Part shown: positions 10,408-23,589 of the stretch, one piece after another | Layout of the letters: each line of letters opens with the position of its first letter | How positions within the stretch are numbered: the stretch's first letter is position 1 | Origin: Heterostelium album PN500 | Taxonomy: Eukaryota; Evosea; Eumycetozoa; Acytosteliales; Acytosteliaceae | DNA length: 64,000 bases | NCBI RefSeq assembly: GCF_000004825.1 | Contig: NW_008805102.1 | Span: 89,835-153,834 of the forward strand | Direction of reading: 5' to 3' | Made by a program: the position numbers and the translations under genes | The notes under the pieces: generated by a model | Database searches by the model: none | Told to the model about the DNA's origin: nothing | Seen by the model: only the letters and a program-made list of their open reading frames with translations

Positions 10408-13400
10408 TTAATAAACTGATCTTGATCTCTTTGGATTCGTTGGTTCTATATCATATTCAGATACTGCTTCAATATCACTATTATTGATATACATATATTC
10501 TACATCCTCTTCTTCGTCACTTGAACCAAGTGATTGATCTACTAATTCATAATAAATATATTCTTCTTGTTCTTCATTTTCTACATCTACTACATCTACT
10601 ACTTCTGCTTTCTTATCTTCATTATTGACATGCTTTCCTTGATCATCATCATCTTCTTCTTCTTGAACAATATTGTATTCTAATTGTTTTTGTACTGCTT
10701 GATCAAATTGATTTAATATATTATTAAAATTATTATTGTTGTTGTCATTATTATTATTATCATAAAGTATAATTCTTTTATCATTATTATTGCTTTCTAA
10801 TTTATCATTCAATACTTTATCAATTTCTATCATAAACTTGTTATCTAAATGTGATAGAATAAAATAATAGTTTAACTTTTTTAAATATAGATTATAAAAT
10901 ATAATATCTTACCTTTAATACTTGCAATATATGTTTTATAGTTATTTACATTGTTGTTGAGCGATTGGGTGTCTATTGTTGGTCTATTTGATGGTTGCTC
11001 TTGTTTTTGTAGTTGTTTCTCAACGATATTCTTAAACTGTTGTAGTAACTTGATTGATTGTTTAGATTTCACAGTTGATCTGATGGCAATAGATATCAAT
11101 TCAACGATTTTCAACAAAGGAAAGTAATCAAACAATTTCCATTTCTTTAAGTTTAAGCATAAGCATAATGTATTACCATCTATTATTAGAATGTTTTATA
11201 AAATAATGTTACTTAATTAAATAATAATTAAAATTTAAATATTTAAACTTACATCTTTCAAAAGTTGAAATAATTATTAATAAATGTATTAATATATCAA
11301 TTGATATATTTCTATGACCACTGACTTTGGATTGTGAAAGTAACTCTGCTTTTGAGAAATAGTAATCGCAAATACTTGTGATTATCTTTGATTTGCTCGT
11401 GGCGTTTGAGTGGTTCTTGAAGCAAAAGAAATACTCGAGAGTGGTAATCATAGAGCTCACTAAAAACTTTTGTTTTATCTCTGTTTCATTTGCCAATATA
11501 TCGAATGTCTGGTGAGATTCGACATTCAAATAATCCGGTTGGAAGTATTTAATTGTCAATTCATTGAATCCCTAAAATGAATAAAACAAACATTATTGAT
11601 TAAATCAATTAGTAAATAGCTAAAAATAATTCTATCATTATTATTATTTACCATTTGAAATATATTATAACCATGATAATATAATTTAATAGTTCCACAG
11701 TAAATTAAATCTCGGTAATCCTTTTGAATATGAAGTTGATTCGATTTGATGTAGGTAGTGAAAATATTGTAATGACTGATCAAACCAGTTGATTTAACAA
11801 GTAATAAATCAAATATTGTCTAGAGAAATAAATAAAAAATAATTATATTAGAATTGTACACTTGAAAGAACAAGATTGGAATAGCAAGTTTGTTACCTCA
11901 ATAATTCTTCTCTTTACTTTTACAGATAGATCAGTGACAGTCAAAAGTTGAAAGAATTTAATCCATATCATTTTGGTCTGTAAACATTGATTATCCCGAT
12001 CCAAAACGATGAAGAGAAATGCACATCCAATAGAAATAATGAGAATCTCATCATCTACACTCTCACCTAAACATGGAAGAAAATAATCTAAATGTCCAAT
12101 GAAATCTATTTCACTCTTTGTCTAATAAATTTATAAATATAAAAAATAAGTAAGTAACCATTCTTCCTAATTAATAGTGTCTTGTATTCTAATTAAAAAA
12201 AAAAACATTACCATATAAGAATGATCATAATAATTCTCAATCAAACAAAGAGCATGATATTTTCTGATAAAAGTAAGCTTCTTCTCTTCATCTGAGAAAT
12301 CCATTGGTACTTCAATATCAGAGATAATATGTAAATAGAAACTAGTTTTAAAATAGGTTAAGTCATCTTATATAAATACTAACAATTACTTTACTCACCT
12401 ATTGAAATCAATCCATTTAAATGATTTAAACAATGACATTAATTGTAATTTAAGTGATATATCTATATCCAAAGAGAATAAGAATGGTTCTATAATTTTG
12501 TTTTTAATTTAGTTTAAACTAATTTTAGTCTTTATGTTTTGTACAAGATAAATTTGTATTATTGTAATGATTGATTGTTATACATACCAAACTTGGCAAC
12601 ACAACTATCAATAAAATGAGGAGTTGATATCGAATAGTTTTTTAATATCTTTACAATTTGTATCAATATAAAGTTATCATTTGAACAACTATCGATCAAC
12701 TTTAACCATTCTTTGGCACTTGGAGTTATCTCTTCTAAAATATCATCCAATCCGTCCAACTTTTTTTTTAATATATTTATAGTTAGAATAAAATTAATTG
12801 AGGCATTGTCTAATTTAATTTAAACTCACACTAATATTATCTCTTGTGAAATCAATGAAATGTCTCCAACAAAATAAAGAAGATGGAGTATGTTGATCAA
12901 CACTCTCAATTTCAAGATTCAAATATTCATTGGTATCTGGGTAGTATCCATCGTTGAACAAACTATACAATATCTTTTTACAAACTTTACTATTCTCTGT
13001 TACATTCAAACTACTTATTAACTTTAAGAATAAAGTTAGTTTGTTAGTTAGTTTGTTTGTTTTATTCCATAATATAAATATATATTATATTTACTTTGAC
13101 AATATCTAAATTCAATTCTTTCAACCAAGTGTTGATAATAAAATTCTTTACCAGTTTGTAATGTTGAGGACTACTACAATCGAAGATACCATCACTCACC
13201 AGTAACAATCTAGATTGTAAACCAATGTCATCCAATGAGAATTGACTGACTCTCTTGAGGATATTGATTCTATCATCTATAGTCAGTTTGCTGCTGTTGT
13301 TGTTGTTACTGTTGTTGATATTTAAAAGGAATTTATCTAAATAATTGATTGATATTAACATATTCTTTTCGATATAGTATCTATGACTATCAATTTCCAA

Positions 13401-14175
13401 CTTGATCGACTCATTCAATAGATTGGTAACTTCCAACCGCTCATCTTCAAATCTCTGAAGTGAAATCAATGCTTTCAAACTAACCAATCTAATACAATCA
13501 TATTTATGTAATCTTTGATCGTTCAATCTTTTAAAAATCGATTTGAACAATCTTTTACTAATAACAATAATTATTATTATTTTATAAAAATTAGTAATTA
13601 ATTAATGAATAACTTATTTTATCAACTTACCTATTTATAAAGCTGTTTGTTAATGTTGATATAGATGTAGATGTTGATGATTTATAAAGATCTAAAATCG
13701 ATTTAATGATTTTAGGTAAAATAAAGAGGAATGGTAATTGATCATTATTATTTTTTAACCATTTCGAAACTCTTTTCAGTAATGTATTTGAGAATGACAA
13801 TGAAACCGATAGTCTTGCATAGAATGACAATAGTTTATTCTGATTGCTATTAGTTGTATCGTCACTATCATCATTATTCACCACTCTTCCGTTTTCCACC
13901 ACCAACTTTAAATAATCGATCAACACTGAATAAACTGTATCTTTATCTTTTTGATAAAGTTTCGTAATTTCATCTATATTCTTATTGATCTCATAGCTCT
14001 TTACAGTATTAACAAGTATTTTTTTAATTTTTATCTTTAAATTATCATTACTATTATCATCATCATCATTATCATCATTATTATTTTTGTTATTATCATT
14101 ACTATTATTATTATTATTATTGTTGTTGTTATTATTCTTTTTAATTCCATTATTATTATTTACACTTTTATTCAT
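10408..14175 (-). CDS. Condensin HEAT-repeat subunit, CAP-G-like
   Basis: Eleven exons on the minus strand: 14175-13631, 13557-13095, 13021-12830, 12759-12588, 12489-12399, 12341-12212, 12121-11897, 11819-11652, 11571-11253, 11179-10913, 10844-10408. All have GT-AG borders and consistent phase; total 1002 aa, close to the roughly 1000 aa of CAP-G. After an Asn/Asp-rich leader the protein is all-helical. Segments match the CAP-G pattern: 'VYSVLIDYLKLVV' near the N-terminus, 'KYDCIRLVSLKALISLQ' (a HEAT repeat of the form VRxxAxxALxxLQ), and 'IINTWLKELNLDIVKLI' leading to 'LNVTENSKVCKKILYSLF' (the Cnd3 region). The acidic C-terminus is also usual. CAP-G binds the kleisin CAP-H and DNA in condensin I during mitotic chromosome compaction. 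The family call rests on pattern and length, not on a search; another HEAT protein is possible. Confidence 0.6.
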
Positions 14176-14558
14176 TATTATTATAATCTTATAATCTTAT
14201 TATATAACAATGATAATAAAAGTAAAGTAAAAATAAACAAAACTCTGTGTATAGAGATTGCATTATTAATTATAATATTGAATTTAATTGCTACATTTTA
14301 AATTTCCTAATAAATCTATGTAGATTTTAAATGTTATATAATTTATTTATTAAGTATTGTTTTTATTAAAGAGTGCAAAGGGTTGGTTCAAAAAAATAAA
14401 TAAATAATTAATATCAAACATTAAGTTTTTTTTTTTTTTTTTAAAAACATTTTTTTTTATTTTTACTATTTTTTTTTACTACTAGTTTTATATCTTAATA
14501 ATACATTTCACTCGAGTGTAAGTCAGTTAAGCAGCTTTATATTATTATAATAATAATA
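14176..14558. promoter_or_regulatory. Divergent intergenic region, CAP-G-like / RBM5-like
   Basis: 383 bases between two start codons facing away from each other. It contains T-runs near 14427-14470 and 'ctcgagtg' near 14512 close to the RBM5-like start. It is the presumed bidirectional promoter (inference). Confidence 0.4.
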
Positions 14559-17500
14559 ATGGAGCAAGGTGAATTATCGGATGACGGTGAATACTCACCA
14601 ACATCAGCTAGCATAAAAGAAATTAATGATATAAATATCAATAATAATAATGATAATTATAATTATAATAATAATAATGGTAACAATTCAATATTGATGC
14701 CAAATAAACAGTTGGTCAGCTATCATGATCTGGAAGAAGGTGAAACTGAAGATGATTATAATCCAAATATAGTTGATACAAATAATAACAATAACAATAA
14801 CAATAGAGATAGAGATAGAAAGAGTAATAGAGATAATCATAATCATTATAGTAGTAGAGAAAGAGATAGAAATGATAGAAGTGGTGGCGATAGAGAAAGA
14901 TACAATAAAGATAGTAGAGATTATAGAGATAGAGATAGAGATAGAGATGATAGAAGAGATAGAGATAGATACAAAGATGGTAGAGATCGGAGGGATGGCA
15001 GAGGATCAGACCATAGAGAGAGAAGAAGATACGATGATCTGGATCGAGACAACAATATAGAACCATGTAAAACTTTAATATTAAGAGGTTTATCATTTGA
15101 AACTAAAGAAGAAAAAGTATAGATAGATTTATATTTTTTGTTTTAAAACAAAATATACTCTCAAATCATTGTTGGAGATGATGATTAGAAGGATTAGTGA
15201 TGTGTTTATATTTATGATTAACAAACAACAATTCAATATTATGACATTAATAAATAATCTAGATTATAGATTCGATTAAACCGTATGGTATCTATGAATC
15301 GGTATCACTCAAGCTCGACAAACACACCAATGAATCACGAGGTTTTGCATTCGTTACTTTTGCAACGATCGATACCGCCACTGAATTCCTAACCAATGTT
15401 AACACCACCCCGAATCGCCTGAACATCGACGGCAAAGATATTATGGTTAACTATAGTATATCAGCAGGATCGTTGTCATCATCATCAACATCATCTTCAT
15501 CATCATCCTCCAATGTAAACAATTCACAAGATTGGTTATGTGATAATGTAAGTAAATAGTAATGAGTCAATAACAACTTAACAATTAAGAAAACTAACTA
15601 ATAATAACAATAAAAACAAAAAAAGTGTAATAAACTTAATTTCACATGGAGAAAACAATGTTTTAATTGTAATGAAGCAATTCCTTTGAATCCTACATTG
15701 AGATCACATGTCAATGTTGCAACTGATGAAGATACACCCGCCACTGCACTGATAATAAGAGATCTCGATACAAATACAACTGAAGATACGGTGCCTATTA
15801 ATTCCACTTTATAATAATAATATTAATACAATAGGATATTATGATAATATATTATTGTATTATACTTGGCAAAAGTACAATTCATTCATACTAACCTATA
15901 ATCTATTTGATATACTTTATCACTACTATCCTCTACCCTACCCTTCACTTCATTTCTATACAAACAAACAACTTAAAACAAATAGCTATACAATACACTC
16001 TATGAACTGAGTCAGTTGGTACCAAGAGAGATTAGATTAGTAAGGAAACCAGGACTACCAAAAGCAATTGCATTTTTAGAATTCAATTCATTAAGTGTCA
16101 GTAGTAGTAATATTTATGTTTGAAAACATAAGTAAACAATGATAATTATAGCATATTAACATACAATTCGTATCATTATTATTATTATTGTTTAGGAATC
16201 ATCAACGGCATTGAGTAAATGTAGTAATTTAATAATTGATAATCAATCGGTGAGAATCAACTATGTAAAGTCTGAGAAACCAAGTGGAAAGAGTACATCG
16301 ATGTTGGCACCAGGTATTTCTGCATCGGAATATGTACAGTGGACAAATAGTTTTGGTGGTGGTGGTAGTACTACTAATAAAAATAGTGGAGGGGTTAATA
16401 ACAACAACAATAATAGCAATAATAATAATAGTAGTAGTAATAATAATAATGCACCTGAAGGATGTGTAATCGATCCAACAACAGGATTCTATTATAATTC
16501 AACCTCTGGATACTATTTCGATGTTATTGCACAAGTTTATTTTTACTATGACACAACTAAACAAGCCTATCTATATTATAATTCGATAACTAGCGAATAT
16601 CAACCTTTTACTCCAAGTAAACCACCCACTACTTCTACTTCTAACTCTACTACAACAAAGTCAACAAATGATAATAATATTAATTTTACAAATCAACAAC
16701 AACAAACCAAAAAGAAATCAACTGGTCAAAAGATAAGTGGATCTTCTGCAATTAAAAAGGTAAGTTTGAAAACAATATATTAATAACAATTATCATTATA
16801 ATAGTTCATTATATTAACTTCTATTAATAATAATAGATGGACAGTGAGATTGAAAAATGGAATCAAAAAGGTAAACTATTAACAGAGGCAATGAATGCCG
16901 ATGATAAACTATTTAAAGCACCAATTGCTACTAGTTTGGATATGGTTGAGTATACTGTACAGCAACACTTGATACAACAACAGCAACAGCAACAACAGCA
17001 ACAACAACAATCTGGTTGGACTACGGTACAACAACATTTCGATCAATATGATCCTGATCAATCACAACAACAACAGCAGAAGCAGCAGATACAAGATCAA
17101 CAAGATACACAAACACAACCAACTACTACTATTACAGCTGCACCAATTAAATTTGCAATGAAGATTGCTCAACCTGTTAAAGTAGTTGCACCTGTCATTA
17201 ACAAAGCAGCGGTACTCATTAATCAGCAGATCGAACAGGAAATCAACAAACCACATCCACCACCAGCACAACAAACAAAAGCAGATCTCATCGTTTGTAG
17301 ACTCTGTGATAGACAGTTCCCTTCGTACGACGCACTGGATAAGCATGAAAAGATGTCCAAGTTACATCAAGTAATGACCTTTGATTTATTTAGATCTACA
17401 CTATTTTTAAAATCATACACTAACAATTACCCAATCGAATTGATTTTTTTTTGAATTTTAAAACTTAACTACTACTACTTTACTACTACTATATTTATCA

Positions 17501-17989
17501 ACTACTACTACTACTACCTACAACAAACATTAATAGACAAATCTAGAGAAAGCCAAGAAGGATGGTGTAGATATCAGCAGTCTAACCGGAAACAAACAAT
17601 CCAAACAGCAGCAGCAACAACAACAGCAACAAGAGGAAGACAAGAAGAGAAAGAAAGAGGTTAACGATCCATTCGGTGAGAATAGCATAGGTTATAAACT
17701 GCTAAAGAGAGCCGGTTGGAAAGCCGATGAATCATTAGGTAAGAACGGCGGCACCAACAACAATGCACCGATTGAATTGGCAATAAGACCAGCGGGTGCA
17801 GGTCTAGGATCGACCAACGAAGATTCGAAATACGCAATTCTACCGGGTGATGACTATCATACCATCACAAGAAAGCGTGCTATGCAACGATTTCAAGCTC
17901 TTGGTGGTGGAGATACCGATATTGATAATAATCCATTTTTCGCAACATCATCATCATCATCATCTTCATCGTCATCAAAAAAGAAATGA
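14559..17989 (+). CDS. RBM5/RBM10-like splicing regulator
   Basis: Seven exons: 14559-15116, 15263-15547, 15626-15790, 15986-16096, 16196-16759, 16837-17370, 17537-17989; all phase 0; 889 aa. Domain order is diagnostic of RBM5/RBM10: Arg/Asp/Ser-rich N-terminus (60-165), RRM1 (about 169-245, 'TLILRGLSF' and 'ESRGFAFVTF'), RanBP2-type zinc finger ('WLCDNCNKLNFTWRKQCFNC', split by intron 2), RRM2 (about 319-400), OCRE aromatic repeats (about 464-511, 'GFYYNSTSGYYFD'), a C2H2 finger (712-739, 'CRLCDRQFPSYDALDKHEKM') and a G-patch ('SIGYKLLKRAGWKADESLGK'). Such proteins act in the nucleus in spliceosomal A/B complexes and 3' splice-site choice. Introns 3 and 4 use weak donors (GTGCCT, GTCAGT), which are frame-forced here, so these introns could be alternatively spliced. 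Confidence 0.88.
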
Positions 17990-18082
17990 TAATTAATTAA
18001 TTAATTAATCATTTTTATTTATAAATAAATAATTAAAATTAAAAATTTGTTACATATTATTATTATTAATATTACTATTCTT

Positions 18083-18817
18083 TTAACTTTGGTTGTTATT
18101 ATTATTATTATTACTACTGTCGCTATTTTTATTTATATTAGTAATTCCTTTTGAGATTAGATAATCTATTACATGTTGATGTCCTCTTTCTTTAGCATGT
18201 GTATACATATCACTTGATTTTAAATCTTGAGGTCTATGAATTAATAAATACTCTATCATGTCTATTCGACCAGTTTTAGCGGCCAAATTAAATATACCTC
18301 GATGAGCTTGGATGTTATCATCAGAGCTTGTATAACCACTGCTATTTGCGAGAGCAACAAAGAATTTCAACTGTTCGAAATTATCTGTGCATATAGAATG
18401 CTCCATTACACTATTAAAGTTCCACTGAATCTTGAATCGATCGAGAAGATACAAAGTGACTACGGAACAACCATAAAATGAAGAGAGTTGCAACGATTTG
18501 TTTAGAAAGAGATCGTCACTTCCGTCATAGAATCTGTCAATCAAACACCCTACAGTATCTATGCTCTTGGATATAATGGCAGCTCTCATCAACTGAAATA
18601 CTTCATAGTGACTCAAGATCCAATCCAAACTACTAAGGCATTGATTTAATAGATCGAAATATCCATGTGAAGCCAACACCAACGGTTTATTGATCACCTC
18701 ACTCCATCTATAATGTAATCTATTATTTAGACTTGATATCGAGCTAACACTATCAAATATTAATCTATTCAAATAACAATTATTAAAAACTAAAGTAAAA
18801 AGTGATTTATTTAACAT
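18083..18817 (-). CDS. Short dictyostelid ankyrin-family protein
   Basis: Single exon, 244 aa, with a good ATG. It carries the family leader 'LFTLVFNNCYLNRLIFDSV', then 'YRWSEVINKPLVLASHGYFD' (homologous to 'KWSEITKRPQLLAYYNYFDSL' of the locus at 2368), then three to four degenerate repeats ('LAAKTGRIDMIEYLLIHRPQD'). It ends in an Asn/Ser tail where its relatives continue for 300 more residues. It may be a natural short form or a gene truncated by a stop; no remnant of further repeats is seen between 18000 and 18083. Function unknown; the leader may be an F-box-like helical segment (inference). Confidence 0.7.
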   Translation of the reverse strand: MLNKSLFTLVFNNCYLNRLIFDSVSSISSLNNRLHYRWSEVINKPLVLASHGYFDLLNQCLSSLDWILSHYEVFQLMRAAIISKSIDTVGCLIDRFYDGSDDLFLNKSLQLSSFYGCSVVTLYLLDRFKIQWNFNSVMEHSICTDNFEQLKFFVALANSSGYTSSDDNIQAHRGIFNLAAKTGRIDMIEYLLIHRPQDLKSSDMYTHAKERGHQHVIDYLISKGITNINKNSDSSNNNNNNNQS

Positions 18818-18966
18818 GTCATTATTATTATTTGTAGATATATCCTCTATTTATATTTTTAAAAATGGAAATTCGCTAGCGGCTTGATCAAAAAGTTCTA
18901 AAATTATCATCATCATATTTAATAAAAAAATAAATATTTATTATTTATTAATTTATTACTTTACTT

Positions 18967-21684
18967 CTATGGTTTTGATTTAGTTAATCGCATATCATAA
19001 CAATGTTGATTACAAGTATGAGTCTTAAAGAAGTTATCTATTCCCTGTTGACCTTGGTTGGTTGTGCCATATCTTTTGAGATGTATCGAGTGTATCACAG
19101 GATCCATTAGAATTAAACCACGATCTGTTACCACACCTTCAAGATCGACTACTATCGTTGATTTATCGGAAATGACATAGGTCCAATGAGAGAATGCCTG
19201 TATTACAGGTTCTAAACTATGATTCTTCCATCCAACTACTGAATTATACTGTATTTAAAATGAATTATTAATAACAATTAGAATTTTATTAACAACACAA
19301 GTTGTTGTTGTTGTTGTTTACATACTTTCTCATAATCACCATCATAAAATGTTTCTAAACCATAATAAATATCTTTATCCATTCCTTCTATAACCTTTGA
19401 AACACCAAAAGTAATAACATCCTTTCTCTATATATATACAATAAAAACAATGTTGTTAATATTAATAAAATGAACTTAATATAATAATGATAATAATGAT
19501 AACTTACAAATTCTCTATTAAATTCAAAAGCAAACTTTGCTGCTATTGTTTGTGTCTCCATATAATCATAGTATTGTCTTCTTCTTCCTCTAGAGGTATC
19601 GGCTTCATTTATAAATAATTTAAGTACTGCTCGCTTGTTGTTCGTAACATTGTGTCCATAATATGAATATCGTCTAAAGAATGAATTAATTAATAATGAT
19701 GTTTGACCACTAATTGAATTGCTGTTAACCGTATAACTTACTTTGTTCCTTTAGCAAAAGGTTTAGGTGCAATTTTTAGATTACATTTAATCTCTTGAAT
19801 GTTCATTTCAAAGTTTGGTTCTAAACATTCAAATAATACTCTGGGTAGTTGGAATTTTCTTTGATATACTCTTACCTCTCTAATAGTACTCCAATCGGGT
19901 AACTCTTTATCAATATTATTATCAATCTCTTTTGGTATTTGTAGTTGTAATTGTTTTTGTTGTAGTTGCTGTTGTTGTTGATCTTGTTGTTTGTGTTGTT
20001 GTTGTTGTCGTCTTTGTATACTTTCAGATACGGCACGATATACATTGTCACTAAGTGATTGAATATCCTTTGCATCGAAACTATTGATCTGCAATTGATT
20101 GTTACTCAGAATCTTGAGGGTCTGACTGAGAATGTGTATCATACTGGAGGTGCTATCGATATTCACATAGCCAAAGAAGTAATTCAAGTCGAATCTACAA
20201 ATATTATCTACAACCTGTTCGTGTGTAATACCAAACGGATCACCATTTGGATAGTTATCTTGAAATCTATGATATTGATTTCCATGACATGGTGCATCAC
20301 ATATATGTATTAAAACTCTATAAATATATATGGTTAATAGCTATTGATAAATCAAATAAAATACCTGTAATCAATCAATCTACTTACTTTATACTTTGTT
20401 TTCTCCAAGTATTTTCGAAAACAACTTTGAAACCACCGAATACATCCTCCGGACCGTCATCTCCACCAGCCGCTACAACATTGGATAAGAACATCATAAA
20501 TTCATTCGTTGACCTAAAAAATTAAGATCATAAATTTATGATGAATATTGATAGCTATGTATCTATAAAAATGATACAAAGAGAGGTAGTGGCACTTACT
20601 TTGTAAATGGCAGAGATGAAGTTCTTTTATCACCACGATCGAAATCACTATAGCAGACAGCGGCGAATTGTAAATCGAGATTGGTAAACTTTGCAACTAT
20701 GTTATTGTAGAGTAAAGCTATATCATTTTTTACACGGTCGATATAAGGTTGCATAGATGCAGTACAGTCTAGCAGGAAACAAAGGTCAAGCTTTTAATTT
20801 GTGTGTAAAGTAAAGGTGTTGTTTATAAAATTTTTATACCAAGATATATTTATATTAGATTGATTCTGAATAAGTTTTTTGATTTGTGTTTCTATTTGTA
20901 TCTAATTTGTTTCTAATTTGATTCGATTTGATTTGATTGGATATAAATTGTTTGATTTGATTTGTTTTCTTACATTTTGTGTTGCGATATTTCCAATTGG
21001 CTTTTCTGTCGGCAGATCCTTCAATAGTTCATTGACCAATTCTCTTGCTCTTATCTTTTCAAGACTTAGTTTATGTAATTCTTGCTCTTGTTCTTTAAAA
21101 TGTTGTTGCTTTTGTTGTTGTTCTTGTTGTTGTTGAATTTCTGTAATTTCTTTAATAGAAGGTGATATTTTATCAATATTTTCATCTCCACTTCTTCTTC
21201 TTTCATGTTGATCGTTGTTGTTGTGATGATTGTGATGATTATGATGATGTTCGTGGTGACCGTGATGACCATGGTGATGATCATGATGATCGTGGTGGTG
21301 ATCATGTCCATGATGATGAAATGGATGATGACCATGACCATGACCATGACCGTGATGATGTGGATGTGGATGAGCATGTGGATGAGGATGTCCGTGTCCG
21401 AAATCATGTGGATGTGGATGTGGATGAGCGTGTGGATGAGCATGTGGATGAAAGTAAGGATGTGGATGTGGATGTAGATGTGGCGATAACGGTGATATGG
21501 GAGGTGGTGGTAGTGCTTGTAGTGGAGGTGACGAATGTAGAGGTAAACCATAGGGATGGAATCTAGGTGGTGGATGTAAAGGTAAACCTAGTGGTGGTGG
21601 TGGTAGTGGATAATCAGCTCCATCGCCACCTCTAATTAACCAAGGTTCTATATCTTCATCTTTATTTCTCTTTAAATCACTCAT
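18967..21684 (-). CDS. vwkA-like: VwkA-like vWA-domain alpha-kinase with His-rich N-terminus
   Basis: Seven exons: 21684-20974, 20790-20600, 20513-20388, 20317-19742, 19673-19508, 19427-19326, 19248-18967; phases consistent; 717 aa. Residues 20-75 are Pro-rich and about 75-160 extremely His-rich ('HPHPHAHPHPH' type); a coiled Gln/Glu stretch follows. A von Willebrand A domain starts at 238 ('LDLCFLLDCTASM': D-x-T-x-S MIDAS; 'LIHICDAPCHG'). The C-terminus is an alpha-kinase: 'AVLKLFI' (ATP-binding Lys), 'VVDLEGVV' and 'LILMDPVIHS' (catalytic and metal Asp), 'GTTNQGQQGIDNFFKTHTC' (Gly-rich loop plus zinc-binding Cys/His with the following 'NQHC'). In Dictyostelium, VwkA sits on the contractile vacuole and influences myosin II; the same role is plausible. 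The His tract could bind Zn, Cu or Ni. Confidence 0.88.
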
Positions 21685-22075
21685 TTTTCTTTTCTTTTTT
21701 TATAAAAAAGATTTATGTTTTTTTAATTTTATTTATTATCTTTTTCCTATCCTATCTAGTTAACTGATTAACAACAATCATTGAGAAAAAAATAACTTTG
21801 AACGAAAAAAAACAATTAAAACTTTTTTGGTATTATCAAAAAAAAACCACATCTTTATTTTTTTGGTTTTTGTCATGAAATTCGTAAAGTGGGTGTGGGT
21901 ATGAAAACGATTGATCTCAAAATTCAACTAGTTAAAAAAATTAATATTCTTGAATTAATACTTTCAAGTACTATTAATAGTATATGTTATGATATTAAAT
22001 TATATGTTTTTATTTTTGTTTTGTTTTGTACATCAAATATTTATTTAATTTGCAAAAAGAAAAGAACACTACTTT
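21685..22075. other. Intergenic upstream of alpha-kinase gene
   Basis: 391 bases holding the alpha-kinase promoter side and the 3' end of the barwin-like gene. A/T runs only; no recognised element. Confidence 0.4.
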
Positions 22076-22857
22076 TTACTCTTGAGCAGCACATTCGTTT
22101 GAAGCCATACATGACTCTAATTCAACTTTGTGGTCTACCAACATTTGAGCGAATTCAGCATCGGTGACATTGAATGGACCCAATGGTCTGGTGTCTTTAG
22201 CACTGGCAATGGTAGCGGTGATCGAGAACTTATCACTCCATCCACATGAGCTAGCACCGAAAAGATCTTTGCACAATTGTGGTGAACCGTCGATAATAGC
22301 ACGACCAGCATTCTAATAATAACAAACAAATAGGAGGTAATGAGTTAAAAAAACAGTTATATGAATGGTTTTTCATTTTTTTTTTTGAAGATACTTACTT
22401 GTTCAACCCACATAGCGGGACCAGAGTCGATAACTTGAGCTTTAATACATTTCTTATTGGAGTTACGGCAAACATTCAAATATTTACTGCAACCAAATCT
22501 TTGTGCATCAGCTATTTTTTTAAATAAAAAAGATAAATAATTGTAATAATTATTATTTTTGAGAACAAACTTACCAGTAAAGTATTTACCACCAGAACAA
22601 CTTGGAATTGGACCACATGCAGATTGTGAACCACCTAATTAGTTGTTTTTTGTTAGTATTTTATTTGTTATTCTTTTAAACAAAACAAAGAATGATAATA
22701 ATAATTAAAACCTACAGAAATCAGTTAAATAATATTGATTATCTGATGGAATTGAACAACACATATTTCCATAACATGGCTTTGGACAAGTGTAACCAGC
22801 ATAGGTTGTTGCCAAAATAACAGATAATACTAAAAAGAATAATGATTGTCTAAACAT
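22076..22857 (-). CDS. Small secreted Cys-rich protein, barwin/RlpA-like double-psi barrel
   Basis: Four exons: 22857-22716, 22634-22575, 22511-22399, 22312-22076 (GT-AG, phases 1/1/0), 183 aa. Residues 1-20 are a signal peptide ('FFLVLSVILATTYA'). A Cys-rich head ('CPKPCYGNMCCSIP') precedes a domain with 'CIKAQVIDSGPAMWVE' and 'AGRAIIDGSPQLCKDLFG', matching the V-x-D-x-G-P...R-x-I-D-x-S-P pattern of double-psi beta-barrel proteins (barwin, expansin, RlpA). The even spread of Cys suggests disulfides. Such proteins bind or loosen polysaccharide, or act as protease inhibitors; here it may act in the extracellular matrix or against bacterial walls (inference). Divergent from the ankyrin-family gene at 23590. 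Confidence 0.68.
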
Positions 22858-23589
22858 TATTTCTTTGTTTAAATTTGTGAATAAATATATGTTTGTTGTA
22901 AGATAAGTTGTTTTTTAGTTTGAAAAATAAAAAAATGGGCTCACTTCAATCTCTCCTTAAATAGATCTGAAACAACTAGATCCAAAACTAAAACAAGAGA
23001 CACACGAACCCACCAGGTCGAGATAAATTTCTATAAAAATGTGAATTTTCAAATTTTTGGTCATGCCGATACCAGGTTTGGGATTTTTTATTTTTTTACA
23101 TAAAACTTTTTTAGATATTTTATTTTTTAACTTGAACCAATCTTTTAAGAGAAATCAGAGTTGATATTTAATATTTTTTTACTTTTTAGATATTCAAATT
23201 TCTAAATATCTGATGGTATCGGTGTGGTTTTAACTAAAACTACAGGGTTAAGGTTATTTCATTTTTTAATTATATTTATTTATACCAGTATAATAAAATT
23301 CTTTTGAAAACATAAAATTTATAACATATTTAACAACAAATTAGTTTTTGTCATTACAAAAATTACAATTAGGATTTAATTTTAAATAAATAAATATCTT
23401 AGGTTAAAGTTTTTAGTCCAAAAATAAAAAAAATATTACTTGCTAAAAATCACAGAAAAATCATGGAATCAATAAATAGTTGTATCAATACTTAGAAATA
23501 GTACTATTGCATTCATAATTAACAAGTTAATTTAAATCATTCATATTTTTTATTAAATAATAATAACTTATTGATTTTGAATGTAGTGA
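22858..23589. promoter_or_regulatory. Divergent intergenic region
   Basis: 732 bases between the barwin-like gene (-) and an ankyrin-family gene (+). The half nearest the barwin-like gene is less AT-rich ('caagagacacacgaacccaccaggtcg' near 23003). No open frame or RNA gene seen. Confidence 0.4.

Noticed and set aside
21162-21566. Asp/Val-rich and Met/Trp-rich frames opposite the alpha-kinase N-terminus
   Set aside because: Antisense reading of the His-codon array; the minus-strand frame is continuous with the vWA and kinase exons.
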